Of a DNA stretch of 64,000 nucleotides, positions 29,863-39,076 are shown piece by piece. Position 1 is the first letter of the stretch. Every line of letters begins with the position of its first letter. The notes beneath the pieces were generated by a model. It ran no database searches and was not told the DNA's origin. It saw nothing but the letters and a program-made list of their open reading frames with translations. Source of the DNA: Flavobacteriaceae bacterium (lineage in GTDB: Bacteria > Bacteroidota > Bacteroidia > Flavobacteriales > Flavobacteriaceae). The stretch lies in NCBI GenBank assembly GCA_013043685.1, contig JABDNT010000018.1:42618-106617 (forward strand), read 5' to 3'. The position numbers were made by a program, and so were the translations under genes.

Positions 29863-32550
29863 ATGACAATCCAACGCACAATATACCTCCTCCTGGGTAT
29901 AATGTACTTCCAATCGTCTTTTTCACAAGACGAAGTAACATCAGACTCTATTCCACTTAGTTATGAAATGCGCGTGTATACCACCACATCGGTTGCCGGG
30001 ATGGAAGAAATTAACATAGATGGGATGCTGGACGATGCAGCATGGGAAGCTGTAGAATGGACCTCGGATTATGTGGAATTCGAACCTGATAATGCGAGCG
30101 ATCCCACGGAGCAGACGAAAATGAAGATTGTCTATGACGATAAGAATTTATATGTTGCCTTTAAATGTTATCAGAAAGATCCTGCGACCATCGAAAGGCG
30201 CATGGGCAGACGAGACGATTTCCCTGGGGATTGGGTTGAGATAAATATTGATAGTTATGGCGATGATAGAACAGGATTTTCGTTTACTGCATCGGTTTCC
30301 GGTGTAAAAGGAGACGAGTTCATCTCAAATAATGGAAATTTCGACAGCAGTTGGAATCCTATATGGTACCTTGATACTAATATTGATGAAGAAGGGTGGA
30401 CGGCCGAAATGCGAATCCCGTTAAGCCAACTGAGATTCGGGAATGACGATGAGCAGGTATGGGGAATTCAATCCACGCGAAGATACTTCAGAAATGAAGA
30501 AAGGTCATTGTGGCAACCGTTACCACCAAATCCTCCGGGCTGGGTTAGTGAATTTGGAGAATTAAGAGGAATAAAAGGTATAAAACCCCAGAAGCAATTG
30601 GAGATACAACCGTACACCGTTGCTCAGCTTGATACTTACGAACAGGAACCGGGTAATCCATTCAGAGATGGAAGTGATACAAAACTAACTGGTGGGCTGG
30701 ACGCAAAGATTGGAATTACAAATGATCTTACTGTTGACTTGACAATTAATCCTGACTTCGGGCAAGTGGATGCCGACCCCGGTGCTATAGCCCTGGACGG
30801 ATTTGAGATCTTCTTCCAGGAACGCAGGCCTTTCTTCGTTGAAAATAAGAATGTATTCGATTTCCGTGTGGGCGGTGGAGCCGATAATATTTTCTTTTCC
30901 CGTCGAATTGGGCGTACCCCTCAGGGTTCAACCACAGCTGATAGTAACTTAGGAGAATTTGACGATATTCCTGTTAATACAACCATCTTAGGAGCTGCTA
31001 AATTCAGTGGTAAGACTAAGAATGGTTGGGCTATCGGACTTTTAGAGAGCGTGACAGATAGGGAGTATGCGGAGATCAAACTTAATGATGATCCTACAGT
31101 ACTTAACAGCCTTGAAGAGATTGGAGAGCCCAGGGAAGAACTGGTTGAGCCACTTACCAATTATTTGGTAGCAAGGGCTCAAAAGGATTTCAACGACAAC
31201 AATTCCTATGTAGGAGGCATAATTACAGCTACGAACAGGAAATTGGAGGAAAATATGGACTTCCTCAGGGAAAGTGCGTACACCGGTGGATTAGATGCGC
31301 GACACAACTGGAAAGACAGGAAGTATTATGTCACGGGTAAGTTTACTTTTAGTACAGTTAATGGAAGCCCTGAAGTGATAGAAAGTACACAAACCTCCCT
31401 CACGCATTTATTCCAGCGGGTAGATGCCAGTCATGTAAATGTCGATCCTACAAAGACCTCACTTTCAGGTACTGGTGGAAGTTTTGAAATTGGGGGGCGT
31501 AGCGATAACGGAAAGTGGCGATACAATACCGGAGGGAATTTCCGATCACCCGAACTTGAACTCAATGATATAGGATTCCTTCGGCAGGCAGATCAGATTT
31601 CCCAATATGCCAACGTTCGTAGGTTGTGGAATAATCCATCCACCTGGTTTCGACGCGCCAATATTGGATTCAATCAATTTTCACAATACGATTTCGAAGG
31701 TAATTACAACAGGATCCAATACGAGATAAATAGTTATGTGAACTGGAAGAATAACTGGTGGACCGAATTCGGGGCAGCACATAAGCCAAGGATCTATACG
31801 AATACAATTTTACGCGGCGGGCCGCGATGGAGATGGAACCAGGAAAACTTTTTTTTCCTATTCTCTGGGACCGATGGCAGGAAGAAGTTCAGCATGCATG
31901 CCGGTTATGTGCATTCCGATGCAAAACAGGATAATTTCTCTTTCAGGAGATATGTGCTGCGATTCTTCTATCAGCCAATCAACTCCCTGAACCTGCGCCT
32001 GGTAACGGAATTCGAGCGGAATCCGAATAAGACCCAGTACGTAACGGAATCGGCCTTCAACGGGACACCACGCTATATTCTTGGTGAAATTGATAACGAA
32101 TCGTTGAGTACGACGTTACGTGTGAACTATAATATCAATCCCAACCTCACGATTCAGTATTACGGACAGCCCTTTATATTTAAAGCCAAGTTCAGCAACT
32201 TCAATTATGTGAACGATCCGGTTGCTAAAGATCTTAACGACAGGGTCACCTGGTATAATAACGATCAGATATCTTTTTCGAATGATGTGTATTCAGTTGA
32301 TGAAGATGGTGATGCAAAGGTGGATTACGAATTTGGAAATCCCGATTTCGCTTTTGTACAATTCCGGTCTAATCTCGTTTTACGTTGGGAATATATCCCC
32401 GGATCAGAAATCTTCCTTGTATGGTCACAAGGGATTACAGGACTGGGGGATGTAAATAATGACTTCGGGAAAATTATTGATAATCAGTTATTGAGTGAAC
32501 GGCCTCAGAATACCTTCTTAATCAAGGCTACATATCGCTTTGTACTATAA
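29863..32550 (+). CDS. DUF5916-like protein with N-terminal CBM9-like domain
   Basis: IDGMLDDAAWEAVEWTSDYVEFEPDNASDPTEQTKMKIVYDDKNLYVAFKCY, then beta-barrel region ending FLIKATYRFVL. Confidence 0.85.
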   Translation: MTIQRTIYLLLGIMYFQSSFSQDEVTSDSIPLSYEMRVYTTTSVAGMEEINIDGMLDDAAWEAVEWTSDYVEFEPDNASDPTEQTKMKIVYDDKNLYVAFKCYQKDPATIERRMGRRDDFPGDWVEINIDSYGDDRTGFSFTASVSGVKGDEFISNNGNFDSSWNPIWYLDTNIDEEGWTAEMRIPLSQLRFGNDDEQVWGIQSTRRYFRNEERSLWQPLPPNPPGWVSEFGELRGIKGIKPQKQLEIQPYTVAQLDTYEQEPGNPFRDGSDTKLTGGLDAKIGITNDLTVDLTINPDFGQVDADPGAIALDGFEIFFQERRPFFVENKNVFDFRVGGGADNIFFSRRIGRTPQGSTTADSNLGEFDDIPVNTTILGAAKFSGKTKNGWAIGLLESVTDREYAEIKLNDDPTVLNSLEEIGEPREELVEPLTNYLVARAQKDFNDNNSYVGGIITATNRKLEENMDFLRESAYTGGLDARHNWKDRKYYVTGKFTFSTVNGSPEVIESTQTSLTHLFQRVDASHVNVDPTKTSLSGTGGSFEIGGRSDNGKWRYNTGGNFRSPELELNDIGFLRQADQISQYANVRRLWNNPSTWFRRANIGFNQFSQYDFEGNYNRIQYEINSYVNWKNNWWTEFGAAHKPRIYTNTILRGGPRWRWNQENFFFLFSGTDGRKKFSMHAGYVHSDAKQDNFSFRRYVLRFFYQPINSLNLRLVTEFERNPNKTQYVTESAFNGTPRYILGEIDNESLSTTLRVNYNINPNLTIQYYGQPFIFKAKFSNFNYVNDPVAKDLNDRVTWYNNDQISFSNDVYSVDEDGDAKVDYEFGNPDFAFVQFRSNLVLRWEYIPGSEIFLVWSQGITGLGDVNNDFGKIIDNQLLSERPQNTFLIKATYRFVL

Positions 32551-32648
32551 AAACAACCTTGTTGCGAATGCACTTTATCTAAAATAAGTGCATTTCATCG
32601 ATAAAAGAGTGTAGCTGTCGAAAACAGATTTTCAGGCAGTCACTTTCT

Positions 32649-32679
32649 TTTGCAGTCTCTTTCCTACACCCTACATTTG
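32649..32679 (+). promoter_or_regulatory. Bacteroidota sigma-A-type promoter (TTTG-N19-TACATTTG)
   Basis: TTTG 32649-32652, 19-bp gap, TACATTTG 32672-32679, just upstream of the ATG at 32700. Confidence 0.75.
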
Positions 32680-32699
32680 TTTCAGATTGAAGTTTGGAA

Positions 32700-33434
32700 A
32701 TGATGAAGAATACTTTTTTTGCCCTCTTTTTGATCACCTCGTTTAACCTACTTGCCCAGGTTGGTATAGGTAATACGGCCCCCCAGGCCGCACTTGATAT
32801 CCAATCAGGCTCACAAGGTGTTCTACTACCCAGAGTCGCGTTAACTTCAGTAACTGATAATGTTACTGTAGTTAACCCGAATGGTGGTGTTCTTGCCGAA
32901 AGTACGTTGGTGTATAATACCGGCTCTGCTGGTCTGTCAACACCAGGATTTTATTACTGGAATAGCAGTCAATGGATCCAACTTGCAGACGACTCCCCAA
33001 AAGTTTATGTAGGGAAGGCTATTATTACCGGAACAGGAACTTTGGTGATAAGCGGCCTTCCATTTGAACCTTCCAGTGTTTCCATCCAGGCCTATTCGAA
33101 TGTAGACGCATATGTTTTAGATGCAGATAATGGAACCAGCAACAATGACGCTGGAATTGCAAACGCTTTTGGATCTATGAAAGGATATGCGAGAGACAAT
33201 TCAGGAAGTATAGACCAACAGGTGATTTATGGAGGAGGTTCCGGGAATTCTATTAATGATATTTCCCGATTTGCGTCTCCAAGCCACTGTGTAGGTTTGC
33301 GATATGCAGACAAAAACGGAACATCCTTAGGTGTGACAAGCGCGTCATTAACATCCTTTAATTCGGATGGATTTACTCTTAATATTGACTCATACGCTGA
33401 CAGTGTAGTAATACTCTACGAAGCGCATAAATAA
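32700..33434 (+). CDS. Secreted/surface hypothetical protein
   Basis: Signal peptide, N-terminal motif VGIGNTAPQAALDIQSGSQGVLLPR and STPGFYYWNSSQWIQL shared with the protein at 41792-44191. Confidence 0.75.
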   Translation: MMKNTFFALFLITSFNLLAQVGIGNTAPQAALDIQSGSQGVLLPRVALTSVTDNVTVVNPNGGVLAESTLVYNTGSAGLSTPGFYYWNSSQWIQLADDSPKVYVGKAIITGTGTLVISGLPFEPSSVSIQAYSNVDAYVLDADNGTSNNDAGIANAFGSMKGYARDNSGSIDQQVIYGGGSGNSINDISRFASPSHCVGLRYADKNGTSLGVTSASLTSFNSDGFTLNIDSYADSVVILYEAHK

Positions 33435-33480
33435 ATTTGGTTAGTTTTTTTTTATAGTTGAAAATGAATGTTAGGCGAAG

Positions 33481-33505
33481 TGCTCCCGGAAGCGGGAGCA
33501 TTTTG
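33481..33505 (+). terminator. Intrinsic terminator
   Basis: tgctcccg-gaag-cgggagca followed by ttttgttt. Confidence 0.75.
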
Positions 33506-33506
33506 T

Positions 33507-36350
33507 TTAATGCGCTTCCAGCCAGTCGTTTCCTAAACCGATATCAACCACCAAGGGTACAGCTAATTTATATGCCCCCTCCATTTCCGTTTTGATCATG
33601 TCCTGCAATTGCTCAAGTTCGGGTTTATATGCATCGAACACCAGTTCATCATGTACCTGGAGTAACATCTTGCTCTTAAAGTTTCCTTCAGAAAGTTTCT
33701 TATAAATATTGATCATTGCGATCTTGATAATATCTGCTGCACTACCCTGGATAGGCGCATTCACGGCATTTCGCTCGGCAGCACCACGAACCACCGCGTT
33801 GCTACCGTTAATCCCAGTTAGGTATCTTCTCCTTCCCAGAACGGTTTGAACATAGCCGTTTTCACGTGCAAAATGAATCTGGTCATCGATATAATCCCTT
33901 AATTTCGGATAGGTCTTATAGTAGGTTTCAATGAGTTCTTTTGCTTCTGTTCTGGATAGATCGGTCTGGTTGCTCAGTCCGAAAGCAGACACGCCGTATA
34001 TGATCCCAAAATTCACGGTTTTGGCATTTCCTCGCTGTTCCCTCGTCACCTCTTCCAGGGGAATATTGAAGACCTTAGCGGCCGTAGATGCATGAATATC
34101 TTCTCCATTCTTAAACGCCTCAATCATATTTTCTTCCTGGCTCAGCGCCGCAATTATGCGCAATTCTATCTGGGAATAATCAGCAGCCAGGAGGACATGG
34201 TCCTTATCCCTGGGAATAAATGCTTTTCGTACCTGTCGTCCACGTTCTGTCCTAATTGGTATATTCTGAAGATTGGGATTGTTGCTACTCAATCTACCGG
34301 TGGCCGCAACCGTCTGCATATAATCGGTATGAACACGCCCGGTAGAGGGTTCAACTTGTTCAGGCAAAGCATCCACATAGGTGCTTTTTAATTTTGTGAG
34401 TCCTCGATATTCCAGGACATCCCGAATTATTTTATGATCTTTAGCCAAATTGGATAGCACGTCCTCCGCAGTAGAATATTGGCCGGTTTTCGTCTTCTTC
34501 GGTTTGTCAACCAATTTCATTTTATCAAACAAGATATCACCCAATTGTTTAGGTGAACCTATATTGAATTCTTCATCTGCTTCCTTAAAGACCTCTGCTT
34601 CAAGACGTTTAATGTCCTTATCCAACTCAGCCGATAATTTTTTCAGAAAATCTTTATCAAGATTAATTCCTTCCAGCTCCATATCTGCGAGCACTCTGAG
34701 CAGCGGCACTTCAATTTCATCAAATAATTTCTGCGTATTTGCTTCACCCAGCTCTGCGGCAAAATGTTCTTTCAGCTGAAGTGTAATATCGGCATCCTCC
34801 ACGGCGTACTCAGTTTGCTTATCCAGCGGCACTTCCCTCATAGATAACTGGTTCTTTCCTTTCTTACCAATAAGTTCGGTTATGGAAACCGGGGTATAAT
34901 TGAGATAGGCTTCGGCTAAAACGTCCATATTATGCCGCATGTCGGGATTGATGAGGTAATGTGCTAGCATAGTATCGAAAAGTTTTCCCCTAACCTCAAT
35001 ATCGTATTTGGCCAGTACTTTTATATCATATTTCAGGTTTTGTCCGATCTTTTCTATTTGTTCATTTTCGAAGAATGGCCGCAGTGTTTCCGTCAGCTCC
35101 TTCGCCTCTTCAAAATCTTCCGGGAAAGGCAGGTAGAAACCTTTACCGATTTCCCAGCTAAATGCAATACCTACGAGTTCTGCTGTGATTGGATTTAATC
35201 CGGTTGTTTCAGTATCGAAGCAAACACTGGTTTGATTGTTCAAATTCTGAAGGAATAACTTAGTTCCTATTCCGGGTTGAACTGTTTGATAAAAATGTTC
35301 AATATCGTTAATCGTGTTCCTCGAATTGTACTTCTTGGCCCCTTCCGAAGGTTCACCGTCACCTCCGAACAATGAGAACTGGCCACTCCCCGCTGAAGTA
35401 GGAGTGGCTTTTTTCTGTTCTTTAGTAGCTTCTGAAGTATTTCCGGGCTTTTCCGAATTGGTTTGATCGTTTGAAAAGGTCTTAATAAAATTATCGGTCA
35501 GCCTTCTGAATTCAAGATCTTCAAAGATTTTAGTAACTCCTTCGACATCGGGTTCCGACATCTCAAAATCTTCTTCATTAAAATCTACTGGCACGTCCAG
35601 CATGATCGTTGCTAATTTCTTAGAAAGCAGCCCCAGTTCTTTAGCACCCTCGACTTTTTCCTTCATTTTGCCCTTTAACTGGTCTGTATTAGCAAGCAAC
35701 CCTTCCATGGTACCGTACGCTGCTATAAATTTCTTAGCGGTCTTTTCGCCAACACCGGGTAATCCGGGTATATTATCGGAACTGTCGCCCATCATGCCCA
35801 GGAAGTCGATAACCTGGGTGGGGTCTTTTACTTCAAACTTCTCCTGTACTTCGGGAATTCCCCAGGTTTCATAGCCACCGCCGAAAACCGGCCGGTACAT
35901 GAATATATTTTCGGAAACCAACTGAGCAAAGTCCTTATCCGGTGTCACCATAAATGTCTTATACCCTTCTTTTTCGGCTTTTTTGGCCAGGGTGCCAATT
36001 ACATCGTCAGCTTCAAAACCTTCTTTAACCATAATGGGAATATGCATGGCTCTAAGAATTTCTTCAATATAAGGTACGGCTAACCTTATGGCGTCGGGTG
36101 TTTCATCGCGATTTGCCTTGTAATCGGTAAACATTTCGTTACGCGCATCACTACCCCCTTTATCGAAGCATACTGCCAGGTGATCCGGTCTTTCCCGCTT
36201 GATGACATCCAAGAGAGAATTCATAAAACCCATAATCGCCGATGTGTTTTGCCCCTTGGAGTTAATTCTGGGGTTTTTGATAAAGGCGTAGTACCCTCTG
36301 AAGATTAATGCATAAGCGTCAACAAGGAAAAGGCGTTTCTGGTCGGACAT
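33507..36350 (-). CDS. polA: DNA polymerase I
   Basis: 5'-3' exo LFLVDAYALIFRGYYAF, 3'-5' exo CFDTETTGL, polymerase ADYSQIELRIIA and VHDELVFD. Confidence 0.97.
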   Translation of the reverse strand: MSDQKRLFLVDAYALIFRGYYAFIKNPRINSKGQNTSAIMGFMNSLLDVIKRERPDHLAVCFDKGGSDARNEMFTDYKANRDETPDAIRLAVPYIEEILRAMHIPIMVKEGFEADDVIGTLAKKAEKEGYKTFMVTPDKDFAQLVSENIFMYRPVFGGGYETWGIPEVQEKFEVKDPTQVIDFLGMMGDSSDNIPGLPGVGEKTAKKFIAAYGTMEGLLANTDQLKGKMKEKVEGAKELGLLSKKLATIMLDVPVDFNEEDFEMSEPDVEGVTKIFEDLEFRRLTDNFIKTFSNDQTNSEKPGNTSEATKEQKKATPTSAGSGQFSLFGGDGEPSEGAKKYNSRNTINDIEHFYQTVQPGIGTKLFLQNLNNQTSVCFDTETTGLNPITAELVGIAFSWEIGKGFYLPFPEDFEEAKELTETLRPFFENEQIEKIGQNLKYDIKVLAKYDIEVRGKLFDTMLAHYLINPDMRHNMDVLAEAYLNYTPVSITELIGKKGKNQLSMREVPLDKQTEYAVEDADITLQLKEHFAAELGEANTQKLFDEIEVPLLRVLADMELEGINLDKDFLKKLSAELDKDIKRLEAEVFKEADEEFNIGSPKQLGDILFDKMKLVDKPKKTKTGQYSTAEDVLSNLAKDHKIIRDVLEYRGLTKLKSTYVDALPEQVEPSTGRVHTDYMQTVAATGRLSSNNPNLQNIPIRTERGRQVRKAFIPRDKDHVLLAADYSQIELRIIAALSQEENMIEAFKNGEDIHASTAAKVFNIPLEEVTREQRGNAKTVNFGIIYGVSAFGLSNQTDLSRTEAKELIETYYKTYPKLRDYIDDQIHFARENGYVQTVLGRRRYLTGINGSNAVVRGAAERNAVNAPIQGSAADIIKIAMINIYKKLSEGNFKSKMLLQVHDELVFDAYKPELEQLQDMIKTEMEGAYKLAVPLVVDIGLGNDWLEAH

Positions 36351-36453
36351 ATATTGAAGATGTTATTCTTCCAAAAGTAAAAAGAACCCTGAACAAAAAA
36401 CAATTTTCACCATAAAAAGATGATCCGACTTCAGATGCGAACAAGGTAAAATC

Positions 36454-37032
36454 TTACTGGGACGGTGGCCTGTAAGAAGGAGGAACATTTTCAATAGGAG
36501 GAATACTTTTCAAATAGGTAAACATTGCTTTAAGGTCTCCATCCTTCATGCTGCTAAATACAGGCATGGGCGGCATCATTGGCCTGTTTTGGTCCATTCC
36601 TTTGTATTTTCCTTCCCGGAGAGCTTTTTTAAACTGATCTAATGTCCAGTTGCCAATACCTGTATCATCCGGGGTTAGATTACCAGCGAAACTTGTGCCC
36701 CAGGGTCCAACCGCTGCGGTAAGATCAGGATGAAATAGAAGCCATGGACTTGATTCAATCATGTTAGGGTCAATTTTTGGTAATGAGTCGGACGCCGGAT
36801 ATCCCATTAACCAACGATCCATATCGGGTACTGGCCCTTTTTCGGTGAGGCGTTTGGGAGTATGACAATGGGCGCATCCCATATTTTCAATTAAGTATTC
36901 ACCTTTTTCGATGAGTTCTGCTTCGGAAAGGTTGGCAGGATCTGGGGACGCATAAGATTGCTTTTTTTCTGAACAGCTGGTAAGTAATACCATAAAAAGT
37001 AAATAGAAAGAGAAATAAGTTGATGTTTTCAT
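36454..37032 (-). CDS. c-type cytochrome lipoprotein
   Basis: Lipobox LLTSC, single CAHCH heme motif, distal MMPPMPVF Met candidates; start set at MKTSTYFS. Confidence 0.82.
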   Translation of the reverse strand: MKTSTYFSFYLLFMVLLTSCSEKKQSYASPDPANLSEAELIEKGEYLIENMGCAHCHTPKRLTEKGPVPDMDRWLMGYPASDSLPKIDPNMIESSPWLLFHPDLTAAVGPWGTSFAGNLTPDDTGIGNWTLDQFKKALREGKYKGMDQNRPMMPPMPVFSSMKDGDLKAMFTYLKSIPPIENVPPSYRPPSQ

Positions 37033-37196
37033 TGTTGTTAGTTTTTTAGACACATAATGTTATTCTATGAGAACTGTAAGGTCTAAAGTTAGTGAATAAA
37101 ATAAATTAGTGACTCTATGAAAACTTAGATTTTTAGTCAAAAAGAAAACCTTAAGATTGGTTGGTAATTTGTATTTTCGAACCTTAAAACAGGATT

Positions 37197-38126
37197 ATGC
37201 AGCCATTTTCGATCGTCATTCATGGAGGTGCAGGAACACTAATTAAGGGGTTGATGACCCCACAATTGGAAGCAGAATACAGGAAGGCCCTGGATCATGC
37301 CCTGGAAGTGGGATATGGTTTGCTGGCGGATGGTGGAACGGCTTTAGATGCTGTTGAGACGGCTGTCAGGCTTCTGGAAGATAGCCCATTGTTCAACGCG
37401 GGTAAAGGAAGTGTGTTTACCGCGGAAGGCACCCACGAAATGGACGCGGCTATCATGGATGGTTCAAATCTTGAGGCTGGCGCAGTCACTATGGTTACCG
37501 GTATAAAGAATCCGGTGTCTTTATCACGTGATGTGATGGAAAAAAGTAATCATGTGTTCCTGGCAGGAAAAGGTGCTATGCAGTTTGCCAATAGTTTAGG
37601 GTACGAAATCCTTTCACCGGACTACTTTTACGATGAGGTACGCTACAAGCAATGGCAGGGAATAAAGGATAGTGACGATTTTCAATTGGATCACAGTGTG
37701 AAGAAAGATGGAAAGTTCGGAACGGTTGGCGCTGTGGCATGTGATGCTGAAGGGAATGTCGCGGCAGCCACTTCAACAGGTGGAATGACCAATAAAAAGT
37801 GGGGCCGGGTAGGTGACAGTCCGATGATCGGTGCCGGAAACTATGCAAATAATAAAACCTGTGCCGTTAGCTGTACCGGAAGTGGTGAATATTTCATCCG
37901 TGGTGTAGTTGCGTATGATGTATCCTGTCTAATGGAGTTTAAAGGTTTGTCTTTAGAGGAAGCTGCTTCCGAAGTAATTCATAAGAGAATACTGGATATT
38001 GGAGGTGACGGCGGACTGATAGCCGTAGATTCCGATGGCAATATTGCTATGCCATTCAACACAGAAGGTATGTATCGCGCGTTTAAAACTTCAACCGGTA
38101 GTAAGGAAATTGGAATTTACACCTAA
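37197..38126 (+). CDS. iaaA: Isoaspartyl peptidase / beta-aspartyl dipeptidase (Ntn hydrolase)
   Basis: IVIHGGAGTL, nucleophile-Thr region KFGTVGAVACDAEGNVAAATSTGGMTNKKWGRVGDSP. Confidence 0.93.
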   Translation: MQPFSIVIHGGAGTLIKGLMTPQLEAEYRKALDHALEVGYGLLADGGTALDAVETAVRLLEDSPLFNAGKGSVFTAEGTHEMDAAIMDGSNLEAGAVTMVTGIKNPVSLSRDVMEKSNHVFLAGKGAMQFANSLGYEILSPDYFYDEVRYKQWQGIKDSDDFQLDHSVKKDGKFGTVGAVACDAEGNVAAATSTGGMTNKKWGRVGDSPMIGAGNYANNKTCAVSCTGSGEYFIRGVVAYDVSCLMEFKGLSLEEAASEVIHKRILDIGGDGGLIAVDSDGNIAMPFNTEGMYRAFKTSTGSKEIGIYT

Positions 38127-38980
38127 ACAAAAGGTGCTTCTACAGGTAATACCTTCACCTTCTTCTCTTTCAGATTGAATCGGTCGCCATTCGCAAGGAC
38201 ATGTGTCTTGAGATTAACAAGAGACATAGGTGTGCCTTCTTCCAGGATCTCTTCGTTATTGTGTTTCAGTTTCCTGGGATCGAACAGAATTACCATCCCG
38301 GAACCGATCACCTCAAAGGTTTTACACTCTTTTATTACAAGCCCAGTATCTTCAGCCAAACCAACTCCGATCAATTTAGGATACCTGGCAACTGCTTCAG
38401 CTAATCTGCCAAATCTTCCTCGACGAATGAAGTGAGAATCGATGATGAGATTAGGGACAAATCCCATGCCGTCAGTCATTTTAACGGTTCCCTTAAAAAA
38501 AGCTTCCGTACTGCTTCCTCCGGAGATCATTTCTTCAGCCATACACATTGCTCCCGCACTGGTGCCGGCGATTACAAACTTTCCGTTTCGGTACTTATCG
38601 GTTAAGATGTCGTGCATAGTAGTTCTACCGATCACTTTGGTGATCTTGGATTGATTTCCTCCTGAGAACATTACACAATCAGCATTTCTGATGATCTCAA
38701 GGTTTTCGGACGATTCCGATTGCTCTCGTTCACGTATATCGAGAATCCGAAGGTTGTCACAGCCTAATTTGCCAAAAGCGTTTATATAATTTTCACCAAC
38801 CTCTACTGGGTAGTTGGAAGCAGTTGGTATGACAACAATTGAAGCTCGCGTACCACCACTTTCTTTTACTACCCGGGCAAGGATTCCCTCCTCTATATAT
38901 TCAAGTTTATAATGATCTGCCGTTTCTATACCTTTGTCCTCGTTTCCACCGATAGGAATCAAGATGCCTTTTGCCTTCAT
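38123..38980 (-). CDS. cphB: Cyanophycinase
   Basis: S51-type nucleophile motif FVIAGTSAGAMCMAEEM, MFSGGNQSKIT, IDSHFIRRGRFGRL. Confidence 0.93.
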   Translation of the reverse strand: MKAKGILIPIGGNEDKGIETADHYKLEYIEEGILARVVKESGGTRASIVVIPTASNYPVEVGENYINAFGKLGCDNLRILDIREREQSESSENLEIIRNADCVMFSGGNQSKITKVIGRTTMHDILTDKYRNGKFVIAGTSAGAMCMAEEMISGGSSTEAFFKGTVKMTDGMGFVPNLIIDSHFIRRGRFGRLAEAVARYPKLIGVGLAEDTGLVIKECKTFEVIGSGMVILFDPRKLKHNNEEILEEGTPMSLVNLKTHVLANGDRFNLKEKKVKVLPVEAPFV

Positions 38981-39000
38981 ATAAAATGACTTTATTGCCG

Positions 39001-39008
39001 CAAAAATA
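39001..39008 (-). promoter_or_regulatory. -7 box (TATTTTTG on minus strand) for cphB
   Basis: CAAAAATA on + strand, about 20 bp upstream of the cphB ATG. Confidence 0.5.
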
Positions 39009-39076
39009 CGGGTTTTGTTGTAATAAAAATTATATATTTATCATCTTTCGCTAGAAGTAATTAACAGCCAACAGGA

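Noticed and set aside
37089-37114. TTAGTGAAT...TTAGTGACT upstream of the cytochrome c gene, similar to the LytTR-like repeats
   Set aside because: Copies are 17 bp apart, not 21, so the phasing is wrong for the same protein and the match is short.
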